In this document: one piece after another, positions 36,775-50,900 of the stretch
Numbering within the stretch: position 1 is the stretch's first letter
How the letters are laid out: each line of letters starts with the position of its first letter
From: Telopea speciosissima
Lineage: Eukaryota; Streptophyta; Magnoliopsida; Proteales; Proteaceae
Reading direction: 5' to 3'
Assembly (NCBI RefSeq): GCF_018873765.1
Contig: NC_057916.1
Span: 27,131,501-27,195,500, forward strand
DNA length: 64,000 bases
Notes under the pieces: generated by a model
Told to the model about the DNA's origin: nothing
What the model saw: only the letters and a program-made list of their open reading frames with translations
Databases searched by the model: none
Made by a program: the position numbers and the translations under genes

Positions 36775-39700
36775 TGGATAATCAACTCAACTCAACTCAG
36801 CCTTATTCCAACTAAATGGGGTCGGCTACAAGGATCTTTTTTTCCCAACCAGCTCTATTCAAAGCCATACTTGTTACTAGTCCTAAACTATGCATGTCTT
36901 TCCTTACCACTTCTCCTAGTGTCATTTTAAGTCTACCCCTGAGTCCCTGACTCTTTTAGCTCCTTCAATCTGAATTAAATCACCTCTCCGTCCTGGAGCA
37001 TTTAAGACCTTCATTGCACATGTCCATGCCTCCTCAAATATATTGGAGCTACTAATGTAGAAGAGGTTCAACTAAGAACCACTCTACAGTAGGATCGATG
37101 ACAGGTTGCAGCAGAACTTCAAAATAGAAATAAAATCAGAGTTAATAACTCAGGAGGTAAAGATCAAACCAGCAAACAGAACTTCACCAAAGTTAGGTCG
37201 AGTGGAGGTGATGTTGATCAGGCTCTGTGCTCCAAATTACAGCCAATGCTGATGGCTAAAGGCTGTGATATGAAGATGACTTAAAAATAGAAGGTTTAGT
37301 GCAGAGGGCAATCTGGCCAGCAGTTGGGGAAGGCAAGCACCATCGAGTGGACCTCTTGAGGGTCTGAATCAGTCCTACAAATATCACTGTTGATGGAGGA
37401 AAGGATGCTAAGATTAACTCCTTCGATTGCAGCAGCAGGAAGTTAGGAGGAGGTGCAACCACAGGTGTGTAGATGGCTTCATTGTCCTCTGATTAGCAAC
37501 AACAACTTCAGCAGTTGTTTGGGTTGTCTTCTGGTCCTTCTCAGACGCTGCAGCAGCACTCAATGACAGTCTCAAGCAACAGGGAAAGTAGGCTCAATTG
37601 GGAATAGGGAGATAATGAAGAAGAAAGAGATAGAAAGATAGAAAATAAGGGGGATAGGGTTTCGGCTCTCACCAACCCTTCATCCTCTCGCCAGGACAAT
37701 AGTAATGCTCAAACCATATTCTCATTTATCAACATAATCATTTGGGGGGGGGGGGGGGGGCTCCTAAGAGTTCATACATATTTATGGGCAGCTATTGCTT
37801 GCCTTACAAGTAAAGAGAAAATTAGAAACTTACAAGAAAAGGAAACAAACAGAAAATAGAAACTAAAGCCTACTTTCTAAATCTGAAATTAGAAACTAAA
37901 CTAAGCTAAGGTTACTTAATAGATAACCACAAAATATCTAAGAGAATAATTCTAAAATAGAAACAAAACTGAACTCCTAAATCCCCCATGCATAGACAAA
38001 ATTGAATCTTCTAGTAAGGCCTCCATGCAATCTGGTCTTAGGCCCCACAGGATCTCCTAGTAACATTACCACCAAGGCAAATATGGGGCTGTGACACTGT
38101 TCATGTGAACCGTAACGTGAACAGTTTTTTGGTCTTTTCTTCTTCATGTTTTGACTACATCAGCTACTCCTTAATTAGCTCTAATTCGTTCATCATTATC
38201 CATACATCATTGCAGGTTGTATAACTGTCCTACAAATTTTTCCTTTGAATTTTAAAAGAATACATCGATCACACAACACTCCAGAAGAACCCCTCCACTT
38301 CATCAACCCAATTCTGATTCTTTATGCAATATCACCATCTATTTCTCATCCTTTATTTATGATTGAACCTAAGTACCTAAAATTTTCACTTGGCAATATC
38401 TCCCTACATCAATTTTCACCACCCCAATTTCATCCTATTGTTACTAAAGTTATACGCCATGTACTCTGATTTTGTTTTACTTATCTTAAAACCTTTTTCA
38501 TTCATGCATAACGTATGCAATAGGATCACATTCTTTATTCGACCCAATCTTTTCCTATAAGGTTGATCTCCATAATTCCAACTTCACATTTATGCCTCCT
38601 TTTGTTTCAGCAACCAAAACAATATCAACAAAAAAACATACACCAGCGGATCTGATCCTGAATGTTTCTAATTTGCTCGTCTATAATTAGTGTAAACAAA
38701 TACAGGGTTAAAGCTAATCCTTGATGTACTCCAATTGTAATTGAGATTGGGAATTCAATACCCTCCCCCCCCCCCCTTCACTGCTCTGACACTAGTCACT
38801 ACACCAGTATACATATTAACAAGAAACACTTTTCTTCTTGAACACTTGCCAAATTAATTCCGTAGGGAGACTATCATAAGCTTTTTCTATGTCAATAAAA
38901 ACCATATAGAGATCCTTCTTACATTATCTAAAATATTAGTTTCTTGTCTCACGTAGGTTCCAATTACTCTCTCCCATAAGTTCATAGCATGACTCATAAG
39001 TTTTATTCCCCTACAGTTATTACAACTTTATATAACACCTTTATTTATATAAATCGGAACCACAATGGTCCTCTTCCATTCATTTAGCATTTTTCTTGGG
39101 ATCATAATCTTATTAAAAACTTGGTTAGCCAAATTATTCTACTAATTCCTAAACTCTTCCACACCTTTGTTGGGATACCATCTGACCTACTGCATTACCT
39201 ATTTCATCTTTTTTAAAGTTCTTTACTTTAGGCACCCTAATTTTCTGTATATATCTAAAATTTGTGGGTTTTTTTTATTGTTATTACAACCTTCTAAAAT
39301 ACTATTACTTGTATTGTTTTCATTAAGTTGTCAAAATAATTTTTCCAACTCTCTTTATTCTCCTCATCACTTATTAACACATTATTATCTTCAATTTTAA
39401 TGCATCTAATATGATTGAAATCTCTGCTCTTCCTTTCCCTATCTTAGCTAGTTTATAGATATCTTTTTAACCCCCCTTTGTGCCTAAATTGTTATAGAGT
39501 TCCTCATATTTCTTAGCCATTGCTTTCCCTAGAATCTTCTTAGTCATTTCAAGCAAATTTATACCCTTTTTGTTAATTTTCCTTCATCCTTAGTCCTTTG
39601 CCAAGTTTTAAACCAGGATTTCTTACCCTTAATGGCTGCTTGAACTTCAACACCTCCACACCAAGTTTCCCTCAATTAATGTTTCTTTCAAATAGTGATT

Positions 39701-39790
39701 TCAAAAAATTGCATTTCCATCCTTTAACCCAAAACCACATAATACTACCTTCTCTATATATTCTTCAAGATTCCTGATCCCAATTAGTGT
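36775..39790 (-). mobile_element. RTE-type LINE relic, interrupted by a 1.1-kb insertion
   Basis: The 3' end is near 36775, where 'caactcaactcaactcagcc' precedes 'ttccaactaaatggggtcgg', the same end as at 53283 and (plus strand) 54150-54190. The body continues rightward to about 39790 with degenerate minus-strand reverse transcriptase sequence; for example 38870-38920 corresponds to the region coding FIDLEKAYD in the 52800 copy. Many stops and frameshifts. Confidence 0.7.
37054..38161. mobile_element. 1.1-kb insertion inside the LINE relic, type unresolved
   Basis: AGCTACT is at 37047-37053 and 38162-38168, and the uninterrupted LINE copy at 34950-34990 has the site only once. The insert starts AATGTAGAAG and ends GACTACATC, so ATGTAG and CTACAT form short inverted ends. 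It could be a solo LTR (TGTAG..CTACA) with extra flanking bases or a DNA transposon; it has no coding domain. A run of about 18 G lies at 37743-37760. Confidence 0.6.
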
Positions 39791-40566
39791 GGGGAGAGAA
39801 GGTGCTACGCCATACATGATATGATAAGAGCTGTTGTATCTCATCTAAATCTAACTAAGCACCCATCAGGGCATATTACCATTAGTCAATTCTGCAAGCA
39901 GATTTTTTTTTTAAAAAAAAAATCTATATACATTCTTTTAGTGTCTGGACGTATCCATATCTGTAACTGGGTCAACAGGATCAGCTCAGCATTCCAAATA
40001 AAAAAATCTGTGACTTCTGCAAATTGATATCTATTTCTTCTAATCAAATGAAAGCAGAGGTTTATAACCTAAGCCAGCAGTGAATGGACCATGATGAAAT
40101 TGGAAGTTTGGAACTGACTGAGCTCTACAGTTGAGATTCTCTTTCCCAATGAAGAAGAGTAATAACCAATCGTTCCAGATTTCAATAGATTACAATACTT
40201 ATACACAATTTTGTCCCAGTTTGAGTTCCTAAATTATGAGCTTAAAGTTTAGTCCGTAGAGAAGAAACCAGAACACTAAGAAATATACTGATACTATTCT
40301 TTCCTTGAATAATAAGTCCAACAACAATAGAGTATTTCCCTATTATTCTTCCTCGACCCGAATTTCAAGAAAATGATAGATTAATTCCCTACAGAACTCA
40401 AAGACAAACACTAGATCAACAGGGAGTCGGGCAAAATATCACATAGATCCAAATTCCTAAAGTTACTCAGAAAGAAAGTATTTCAAGAACCAAAAAGACA
40501 TGGTTTGTAGTCCAAATGGGGAAAGAAAACAAAATTCAGCATATCCTTACCAAAATTATGAACAAT

Positions 40567-40898
40567 GGCTACATTTGGTTGCAAGGGGAATTAAAGGGAA
40601 GGGAAGTGAAAATTTTCAAACCTTAAAAAGAAACTTTTGTAATGATTACCCCATGTAATTGTATAAACTACTTAAATTCCATACCATATTTAGTAATGAT
40701 ACATTTTACATGTGGTTTTTATTTTACTTTTTAAACCAAAGGAAATTGGATGCAAAGTAAAGTGAAATTTAATAACCAAATATGGAATGATTTGGAGTTA
40801 GTGATATAGTCACATGGGGTAATGATTACAAAAGTTTCCTTCAAGTTAAAATTTTTCACTTTCCTTCCCTTTATTTCCCCTTGCAACCAAACGGAGCC
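40567..40898. mobile_element. MITE, 332 bp, GGCTACATTTGG termini, copy 2
   Basis: Ends GGCTACATTTGGTTGCAAGG and inverted GGCTCCGTTTGGTTGCAAGG; flanked by AAT at 40564-40566 and 40899-40901. It matches the copy at 33531-33855 along its full length, including 'attgtataaactacttaaat' and 'aataaccaaatatggaatga', and has slightly purer terminal repeats. Confidence 0.8.
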
Positions 40899-43049
40899 AA
40901 TATGCGTACTACCCATGACAAAAGCATAAGAGACTGAATTTTCATTTCGACAACAAAAAAATTGTGTTTATGGTTAAGGTTGTTGAATCTGTCAAAACCA
41001 AGTTTCATCAAATCAATTTGCATGGCAGTTAATGTGTAAATTTATCTTCAGGTTACAATAATGTCTCAGCCAATACTCCTACATGTTTGTGATCATGTTT
41101 AACCTTTCTCTATGGTAATTCCAAAGGAAAGTTGTCTAGGCCGATACATCATTTGCATTACAAGTTTGACCTGTTTATTCTGAGGACAAGTGTTTAAATG
41201 GAATTGTCTTCAGCAACGGATTTGAGTAACGAGAGATGGTAAGCTATAATACAACAGTTGACTTTGGAGGGGAGGATGAAGCTGGTATTCCTCAGGTCAG
41301 CAATGAATTATCATTTCTTTTCCCCATCAGTGGGAATGAAGATAAATGGAATTCTATGCCACTCCAGAGTGCCAGATCCAGATGACAGTGGGAAGACATT
41401 ATTTCTGATGAAACTCAGAAACAGATTTGTACATAAATGGACGGTTTCCTACACACTATAGCAGATCAAAAATTCAGGAGATTTCAACTTTGTACAGTAC
41501 ATTATATTCTATCTCAAGCCAAAAACATAACTAATCTGAAATAAAACCAACGAACAGCATGCCAAAAGAGAAACAAAACCCAAATCTCAGCTGTTGATTA
41601 AGCTCCTGAAATTAAAGAGGAATGGCTCACATCCTTGAAAGCAAAATGCACTGTAGAACATCGGTTTAATCCTGACTATCTGGTGGTGGCGCCTTGTCAC
41701 TCTTGCCCTAATCTGAAGCACATCCTTTCCACTCCACAATATTACCTACTGTTAGTCGAAAACTGTGTTATGCACAAAACTTGCCATTGAAATGATTTTG
41801 TCTTCTTAAACCAGCCATTGAAGTCTCTCTACATTAACCACATCCAGAGGCCAAAAAAATAAGCTAATGACTGATTACGGTTGGGGGTTGAGTAAAATTC
41901 CAACTTTTACAGGGAAGGGGTGATTTGGAGTTGCTTTACCTAAACTAAGGATTCAAAAAGAAAGAAAGGGAATTCCAATTTTTGTGGTGGAATATTGGAG
42001 GTTGGAGAGGGATTTCAGAAGGAAAGGGAAGTGATTAGAGGAGAAACAGAGACCAGACAAGAAAACCCAGCAAAAAAGTTAGGGTCCTCCTCTCTGCGAA
42101 TCCTCCTGTTCGATTCCTCGCTTTCGTTTATAAACACATGTTCATCAGAAATGAAGTACACAACCGATTTCTGACTCAAAAACAGAGCTCCTCACTGAGC
42201 CAAGAGCTATTTTTACCCAAGGATTTGGTCTTTCAATAGTGAATTACAGCAATTTGTAACATTGGTATCTGCTCTAAAACCCCATAAATAAATATAGATA
42301 TTTTTTATAAAAACAATAACTCAAAGAAAAGTAAATCGGATCAGTCTCTGTTTCTGTGTCACTCATAGTTATTTTATGAGGATAAACTTTACATCCCATA
42401 TCTACATCAAAATGGTGCGTTCAGAATTTTAGACTTTTATTTATTTTGATTTTGATTTCTATTTAGCAAAGATTATACCGAATAACCAGAGAAATTTAAA
42501 TAATAAAGAGAAATTAACGGCATGTAATCGAAACTATTTTAGGACTAGTTTGATGACCTAAATTAACAAAAGAGGAAAACAATTTCAAGGAAGACGCAAA
42601 TAAGGTCAACCGACCGACTTGCCTACCGATCCATGAAAAAAGGAAAAATAAAAGCATAATCCACGAACCGATCTTGGTTTCTAGGGTTTCAATAATATTA
42701 GAACAAAGAGAGAGAGACGGATTCAACAAACTCACCGATCACAGGATTCAACAATGGATCTGTCTGTCACACCGTACAAAGTTTCAGTTCGATAATTCGA
42801 TGATGCGATTCTCCCGTCAAAACGAAGCGGAGTTGATTGATGACTCAAAAAAAGAGGGATAGGGTTGAGGATGTCAAGAAGAATGGATCACACAGAAGAC
42901 TCTGTAAACACTTTCAGAACGAAAGATTCAATAGGAATATGATCGACAGCGAGACGACGGGGGTTGGAGCCCAAAGTAAAATTGTGAGAGATTCAGACTT
43001 TAAATCATGCGCATTAATATTATAAAATTAAAATCAGCATACAACTACT

Positions 43050-43220
43050 AGCACCTCTTTGGAACGGTTTAGGGATTTAAAAATCGGATCTGATTTCTGA
43101 CAATCCCACTTTTGACCGATTCGGTATCTACAGGCCCGATTCTAGGATTTTCCAATCAATTTCCGACCCAGATCTCGATCGGGACCGGATCTTGGATCAG
43201 TCCCCACTGATATCTGGACT
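43050..43220. repeat. CGATTC/GATCGG-rich repeat, MITE-like
   Basis: A segment of short motifs (aaaatcggatctgatttctg, gaccgattcggtatc, cccgattctagg, gatctcgatcgggaccggatc) like those at about 16445-16660 and 47125-47330. Ends not found. Confidence 0.35.
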
Positions 43221-43857
43221 CGTAGGCCAAATGAAGTATGAAAAGTGCTGCCTTCAACGGTCATGCATAGCACGATCACCTCTGTTACTTGTTTATTGTT
43301 GGTTATTAGTCGTCAAAATGGACCCTGCTAAACAACTAGAATTAACCGAGTGGGTTGCGGATTTATAAAATATTAAAAAAAAAAAGTGCACGTTTTTGTC
43401 TAAGCGCATCTAGTTGCAGGCTGTGCCCAGACACATGGTGCAGAACAAGGAAGGAATTTTGGACATTCAAGGGAGTGGGCCAATCATTTTGCCCACCATC
43501 ATGTACCTGGGTGCACCCTGCACCTCAGTACTGAGAATTTTATCCTAAAAAACAGAAACATGGAAATAAAAGGAATTTTTTAAACCCGAAAACACTATAA
43601 GGTAAGAGGTTGATTTCATAAGAGGTATGAATGGCAATTATTTAATAATTACTAAGAAAAATGTTTTCTGTTTTCTGATCGAGGCATCATAACGCACAAT
43701 TGTAAGAAATATGAACTTATTTGCCCTAAAATATGGGGATGGAACTTAAACTGAGATAGATACCTTGAAATTGTTTACTAATAAAATTGTCAAATAAGGA
43801 ATGTGTGACTTTGAGGGAGATACTAATATGATGTAGAATGATATGACTAGTTGTATT

Positions 43858-43922
43858 AAGTATGTTGCTAAAAATGTATGTTGCTTATTTGACCCAAAAA
43901 AAAAGTATGTTGCTAAAAATGT
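43858..43922 (+). repeat. 25-bp retroposon-like insertion with perfect 20-bp duplication
   Basis: aagtatgttgctaaaaatgt at 43858-43877 and 43903-43922. The insert is ATGTTGCTTATTTGACCC plus 7 A. It lies inside the LINE at 43720-45935. Confidence 0.75.
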
Positions 43923-45439
43923 CTTATGAGAATTGAAAGGAAAACGTCATATTTCTAGAAAGATTTGGTGGTGGGATGACGAGGTTCAAGTAACCATTAA
44001 GATTAAAAAAGCTATTTTTAAAACATGGTAAATAAATATTTAAAAAATCTTGAAATGTATAAATTTTTCTTAAATAAAGCTAAAATATTTTGAAGAAAAC
44101 AATAACGAAAAAATATGAAGATCTTTATAACAATCTTAGCCCAGAGAAAATGGAAAAGCTATCTATGAAAAACTAAAATGTGGGAAAGAAATTATAAAGA
44201 TCTCGAGTCTCAACCATGTTAGATGTATTGGAAGTGAAGATGATGAAGTATGAATAAGAGATGAGGATATTAAGGAGTGATGAAAGATTGTTTCTACCTA
44301 CTAAATGAAAACAATTTGAGTAATAGTGTCCTGGAAGACTGCATTACTTATCAAGACATTACATGTCGTAGATTTGGGCGCTCGAAGTAAAAGAAGCTCT
44401 AGGGAGAATGAAAATAGGTATAACATAGACCTAGATGAAATCCTAATAGAAGTGTGGCGCAAGAATCTGTGATTTATCTTGGTTAATCAAGGTATTTAAT
44501 AAAATTACAAGCACAATGAAAATGATAGATGAATGGAGGAAAAATAATATGTTCCAATTTACAAAAATAGAAGTGATATTCAGAGCTTCAATAACTACAA
44601 AGATATAAAACTAATGAGTCATACTAGAAATCAGGGAAGAGAGAGAGGGTTAGAGTTAATGAAATTGATTTTAGACAATAAATTACAATTATAGAAACCA
44701 ATTTGGTTTTATGCCAGAAAAATTCACGACATGAGTTATTTACTTAGGGGGCTCGTGAAAAAATTTAAAGATTGCAAGAAGGACCTCAATATGGTTTTTA
44801 TTGACCTAGAAAAAACTTTGGACAAAGTCCTTGTAAAGTTAATATGGTAAGTACTTAAAAAGATAAGTGTCTCAAGTAAATATGTAGAGAAAAATATGTA
44901 TGATGGTGTGGTGAGTAGTATAAGAACTATGAGGGGGTCAAGGTATTGAATTCCCAATTATAATTGGGTTACATAAAGGATCAACTTTAAGCCCGTATCT
45001 GTTTGCATTTATCATGGATGATTTAATCAAAGACATTCAAGATGAAGTTCATTGATGTATGCTTTTTACTAATGATATTGTTTTGGTGGATGAGATAAAA
45101 ACAAGGATTTAATGCCAAATTGGAGTTATAGAGATCAACATTGAAATAAAAAGTTTTTAATATAAATAGAATGAAAACAAAGTATATGGTGTGTAATTTT
45201 AGATACATTAGGACAAATAATGAGTTGATGAAAATTGATAAGACAAAGATTCCGCAAAGTGATTATTTAGGTATATGGGCTTAATCATAAATAATGAAGG
45301 TGATATAAGGATAATGTTTCACAGACAATTAAAATAAGATGGATGAAGTAGAGAGGTGCATCCGGACTGTTGTGTGAGCGACGTATTTCTGTAAAACTTA
45401 AAGGAAATTTTATTTAGAACAATCATACGGTTAGTTATG

Positions 45440-45486
45440 ATGCTATGCGGAATTCCTACAAAAAAAAAAAAAATGTTATGTGGAAT
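45440..45486 (+). repeat. 19-bp retroposon-like insertion with 14-bp duplication (two mismatches)
   Basis: atgctatgcggaat (45440-45453) and atgttatgtggaat (45473-45486) flank TCCTAC plus 13 A. Both differences are C/T, as expected from decay of methylated C. It lies in the LINE relic. Confidence 0.6.
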
Positions 45487-45588
45487 GTTGGACAGTTAAG
45501 GAGCATAATGTAGATAAACTTAGTGTAGCAGAAATAATGATGTTGATATGGATGTGTGACCAAATTAGGAAAGATAAAGTAAGGAATG

Positions 45589-45590
<2 letters not shown>

Positions 45591-45669
<79 letters not shown>
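45591..45669. repeat. Compound microsatellite (TA)18(GA)21
   Basis: 36 bp of TA followed at once by 43 bp of GA, inside the LINE relic near its 3' end. Confidence 0.95.
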
Positions 45670-45672
<3 letters not shown>

Positions 45673-47124
45673 CTCCATTACATGATAAGGTATGAGAAAG
45701 ACATTTGAGGTGCCATGACCATGTTCAACGAATGATTTTGGATTATTCAGTACGGAGGAGTGATTTAATTCAGATTGAAGGAACTAAAAGAGGTAGAGGC
45801 GAATCTGACCCTAGGAAAAGTGGTGAGCAAAGACATACATAACTTAGGCCTTATATCAAATATGACCTCGAATAGAGCTGATTGGAGTGCAAAGATCCAT
45901 GTAGTCGGCCCCATTTAGTTGGAATACGACAAAGTTATTGTTTTATGCCCAAGGCATAGCCTCAGCTAGCAACCCTGGCCCTCTCTTTATCTCTCAACTA
46001 TCCCCATAAAATGACCTCTCTGCTCCTTATTGATTGAACCGATATAGGGCATTCATTGGCTCTCATTTGCTCGCGTAACCTCTGCTACCGAGCTAGAAAC
46101 ATCCTTCCTAATTATTATTTGGGAAAAGAACGCTGCAGCTCTACTACAAATAAAAAACTCCCCTTAATTGGTGCTCCTAAGCGTGCTCCCATTGGCCCCC
46201 ACATTGGTGTAGGGGCCATGTGACCATGCAAAGTTCTTATTATTTTCATAATAACACCACAACAAGGGAAATGTTTAATTTTTGACATTACGAGGATTTA
46301 ATTATTAAGATTATTTCTCGATGTTAGTTTCTTTCTCTGGAGTTTGCAGTTTAGGCATGTAGCAAATAGAGTATCACACAGTTAAGCTAGAGGAGTTGTC
46401 TTAGAAAATTAACAAAGTTTGGATGTAAACTTTGCATACTACAATTATCATATCCTTGGTATAAATTGTTTGATTTTGTAACATTTTTGTGAAGATTGGA
46501 TTTTGTATACAAATTTGGGATGAAAACCTTAGTCCCTTTTTTTTTAACAAAAACATTTTTAAAAAACTATGCTAATTTGAATTTATTTTATATATTTTGT
46601 CAGTCATTTTTATTTTCATTTCTATGCAAGCCAAAGAAATATATACGGAGTTGTAGCTTCTGTGGGTGGCAACTGCATCATGGATGGAGAAGTCCCACCT
46701 GTGTGTTTTTTCTTTTTTTTTGCTATAAAACATCTAATTCTAAAATGGGAATCATCTAGCAAAGTTTTGTATTGTATTTCAAAGAAACAAATTTTGACTT
46801 TTATACCACTACAATTCCCTTTTGATTTTCAGTCATAATTATGTATATTTTTGTGAAGGATACTGTTTCACTATTTGTCATTTGGTAGTACGTGAGTTAA
46901 TACATGTGACAGAGGACCTTGCATACATATCATGCCACGATTGATTTGATCCCGGGGGGGCATTCCCTCCCACACGAGCTGCATGGGAGACCTTTGTTCT
47001 TAATTGACAGGGAGAGGGTTCTTAGGCAAGTGGATGGAGTAACGTAACAATGAAGAGCAATGGAATGGTTTCTTAAATAGAAGAGATGGATCATATTTGG
47101 AAGAGAAAGAGGATGCCCTCCCAG

Positions 47125-47330
47125 GCTTGGTTTTAAGAATCGGGAATTAGATCAGTGAATCGATTGATTTGAACCGAAATCAGCCATGATTAATCCCGAT
47201 GTTTACCGATCAGACACAACGGATTCACATTCTAGAAATTCTCCATTTTTGGATCTAAAGATTGATTCTAGTGTTCTTGAGCACCGGCTCGGACCGATTT
47301 CATGTTTTAAAACCCAGTTTCCGTGCGGCT
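47125..47330. repeat. Possible hAT-like MITE with GATT/AATC motif interior
   Basis: Begins 'ttggttttaagaatcggg' and ends 'catgttttaaaaccca', giving partly matching inverted ends; interior has aatcgattgatttgaacc, ccgatgtttaccgatc and ggctcggaccgatttc. No target-site duplication was found. It lies about 200 bp upstream of the PBE 5' UTR. Confidence 0.35.
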
Positions 47331-47499
47331 CAGAGTATATTTTCTCCCTCAAAAACATTAATTTATATTAGACTCAGTGGCTGACTGGGATGGATCGGCT
47401 GGCAAGTGGCGAGTGGCGACCGAGTTAGTCGAGTTTACGGGTTTTAAAACGTTGCGACCAACGTTTCTTCCTTCTCAAGTCAGTTAGCTCGTTTCTTCT

Positions 47500-47982
47500 C
47501 CCGCAACAGCATAAGAGATCGTTGAATCCATTCTATTACTTCCATTATTTTCCGCTTCAAAGGTACAGTAAGGAACGAAGATCTATTGTTTCCCCCCTAG
47601 CCCGAGCTTATTTTCTTGATAAAATTTTTCTATTGGATACCTTGTTGATTTAGGGTTTTCCCTGAAAGCTTTTCAATCATAGTGCAGACTTAATTGCACA
47701 TTCTAAGCAATCTGCTCATCGTTGTCCATATCATTTTTCTTGATTTGTGTATGTCATTCCCCTTCACTTTACCTTGCACTTTTTCCTTCCCCCCTTTATT
47801 TACTTGAGAACCACTCTATGCTTTATTGAACTCAGATTGTTAGACCTTAATATGTATTCCACACTAGGGTTATTCTCTGGTGAAACGTAGTTCCTCGGTA
47901 GAATCACTATCAATTGAGTTCGTGAGTACTCTAAATTTAGATGTGATCAGTTATTAGTTTTCTTTTGTTCCAGGTGTGTAAA
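47500..47982 (+). promoter_or_regulatory. PBE 5' UTR with an intron
   Basis: A probable donor is at 47562 (cttcaaag/gtacag) and an acceptor at 47973 (tttgttccag/gtgtgt), nine bases before the ATG. The upstream segment is pyrimidine-rich ('cgtttcttccttctcaag', 'ttctattacttccatt'). The transcription start is not resolved. A leader intron of about 410 bp is inferred. Confidence 0.5.
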
Positions 47983-50900
47983 ATGAAGCCTGATATGAGC
48001 GGTCTCGACTCAGCTTTCCCTCTGATTGGGGTTAATAATGAGCTCAGCAATGGGTTCTTAACAGCTCCATCATTTGAACTTCCTGAGACTATTGATGTGA
48101 GTTCTGATCTGTTGTAAAAGTATGAGCATTTTCTTTCCTCAATGTGCGTGTAATTTGTTCAAAGATGGTCTTATAAAGGCTTATTTTCTGTGTTTCAGTT
48201 TGATGGCTTTCAGAAAGAAGCCAAACAAACCCTAAAGCCAGCAAAGGGTACGACGACTCTTGCTTTCATATTTAAAGAGGGAGTCATGGTTGCTGCGGAT
48301 TCTCGAGCTTCTATGGGGGGATATATCTGTATGTATCACATTCTGACCACTTGTACCTTTGTGACTGTGTTTTGTATTGCTTTGTGTTTTTTTTTTTTTG
48401 GTGGGGGGGGGGAGGGGGTTGGGGGTGGGGTGTGGTTTCTACCATTTAACTCAACATGCCAAACACATAGGGTCACCTACTCAAATCCTTTTATGCCATT
48501 CCACTAAGTCTGAGGTCACAACTCTTGCTAAGTCATTAGCCCTGATATCCTTTGTTCCTATCTCTGCCTATGTCCTTTTTGGTCTTCCTATCTCCTTTAG
48601 AGCCAGCCCTCCATTTGTACGTATCACTTCTCACTTGTACAGTTATTGTTCTAAATCAGAGATCACCAGCTGATCCCTTTTGACTTTCTCATTTGTTGTC
48701 ACTTAATGTCACCCATAACACTGAATGCTAATGAATAGTTCCAGTTAAATATCATATCAGGAAACATAAGATAGGTTTTTTCTGAAGAAACCTTGGGCAG
48801 GCTGTCTGCAAGATCTGAAATAATGTAGTGCTACATATGATAGATAGTATTATATTCCCCAGAATATTTTGTGAGTATCATATTTCTGATTAAAAGCCCT
48901 AAGGGCTCTTAGATGGAAATTCTGTAAAGTTCTTTCTAAGTATTGCTTTAATATTGATCTATTGGGAATTACCTTAACATACGTTAAGTTAATACACGAT
49001 TGTAGTTTTATTAGTGAATATTTAACGAGGTATCAGTACTTTTGAGTCTTGAATTTGATATTAGATTCTTGCAGTGTGGTTGGGTGCTCGTGATTTGTGT
49101 TCTCTTCATTGTTACAAGTTTTTGCAGTATCTTGATTTTATTTGTTGTATACTTGAAACTGTCTGTAGACAATGTGTTTAATCATTTAAGTTGATCAAAG
49201 TCCACATACTTGTGCAATATGAGTTGGTAACTTTTTTTAAATGGATGTCCGGAAGATTTTTCACACGCATGCTTGTGCAGTTTTACTTGGTGTGCCGCCC
49301 CCTTTTGCTGTCACGCCAAGTCGCCAAGTCTTGGTGCTCATGGTACAAGCATAATTTTCAGTTTTACATATGTGCAATACATTTAACATCTGGGCAGAGC
49401 CTGAGCTTGTAAAATCCTTGAAGTCTGATCTGACGCTTAACTGCACTTGTTACATCCTAATTGATGCAAGGTACTTAGGAACACAATCATCCATTTGCAT
49501 TTATGGCCTACATTGCCATATTTTCAGAGCAGCCTTTATTAGACGGGTCGGTTTCACTTGTTGGCTGGGTTGGTCTGAAGTCTTTGTTTTGTTTAATTTC
49601 TCTTGTTTTCTGGGTTATCAGTTATTTCATCAATAAGTTTCCAAACATGGTATTTGGTAGCCCTAAAATTACTTTAGGTATTTCAAATTGGGAATTCTCT
49701 GTAAAATTAATGTAAGACTAGAACCAGAATAGGTCTAATCCCAGGCAGGATCAAATAGAAAACTCTCCAATAAACAAAAAATCATATGAGGGAACCAAGA
49801 GGACAATGGGAACTCAAATGAGGGAACAATTTCCTTGGTTGAAGTAACAAATAAAAACCCACAAATTTGTAACCTGTTGAAGCAGCAATGGTCTTGATGT
49901 GGTAATCTTAAAGAAATCGATGTGACAATCAGTTGAAAGAAATCCTAGCAGCTTGTAGCACTCTTGAGATCGATTTGAACAAAATTAAGGTTTGGATTCA
50001 AGAACCGTTGGAAGGGGATGGGGGAATGGAATGAGGATCTCACCCTAGGCCTCTCACCTATCCTATCTCAAGATTTCAACATTGCATAAGCAACTTTTCT
50101 AGTATTCAAATTCGTGTACAATGCTGGCCTCCCTTACAAACTTATATAGAAGACTAAAAAATAGACTTAGAGTCTTAGACACTAAAAAGGAAAGGCCTAA
50201 CACAATCCTTAACTAATAAGGTATCCTTCATTGACTAGGAAAGTGAAATAGTAAAGAAAACAGACTCAAACTAAACTAATGAAGTAAATCCCGTTTTCCT
50301 ACTTTCTACCCATACTTTAGGCTCATTAAATTGGCCAATTACAAAGTAAACCCATGGGATCAAAGGCCCAATACATACATAACCCAACCCAAAGCTTATT
50401 TCCAATAAAATAAGACCCTTAGATGACTTATCTACATAAAAATGCTTTAGGTATTTAAAAGTGGGAAATTCTCTGTAAAATCTTTCACTGTTTTTTTTTT
50501 TTTTTTGTGTTTATGGGTAAAGTTTTGGTTGCTGCTGGAACTTTTTGCAAGCATATAACTTGGGAGAATTCCTGAACCTTGTGGATTCAAGAGGAAGACT
50601 TCCTAGTGAGTAGAATGATTTTCTAGGGATTACTGTGTTTTCCTTCCGATATTATTGACTACTGCTGTTATAAGTATCTTTCAAGATAAAGAATTGTATT
50701 TCTTCTTTCTTCGAAACCTGTATTTTAATCTATGCCTTGTAGAAACCCTGCATACTGCACTTCACTTCTCTGGGACACCGGTTCCTATTCCTAAACTAAA
50801 CTATCCCTGCTACATCTGTGATCTATTTTATTTATTTACTTATTTTCCAACTACCCAACAATCTAATTCAGTTTCCCACTCGATGATTACTTTGATTGGT

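Larger units (their letters stand above)
43720..45935 (+). mobile_element. RTE-type LINE, degenerate copy
   Basis: Translating piecewise with frameshifts gives the same order as the copy at 50925-54190: a RKIWWWDDEVQ-like segment near 43960, FYDLEK-type 'VFIDLEKTLDKVLVKLIW' near 44800, 'LRGSR' and an 'LMYAF' catalytic-region remnant near 45050, where the F-A-D-D box is destroyed. The 3' end reads 'gtagtcggccccatttagttgg' near 45900. Within it are a short retroposon-like insertion at 43858-43922 and another at 45440-45486. Confidence 0.75.
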
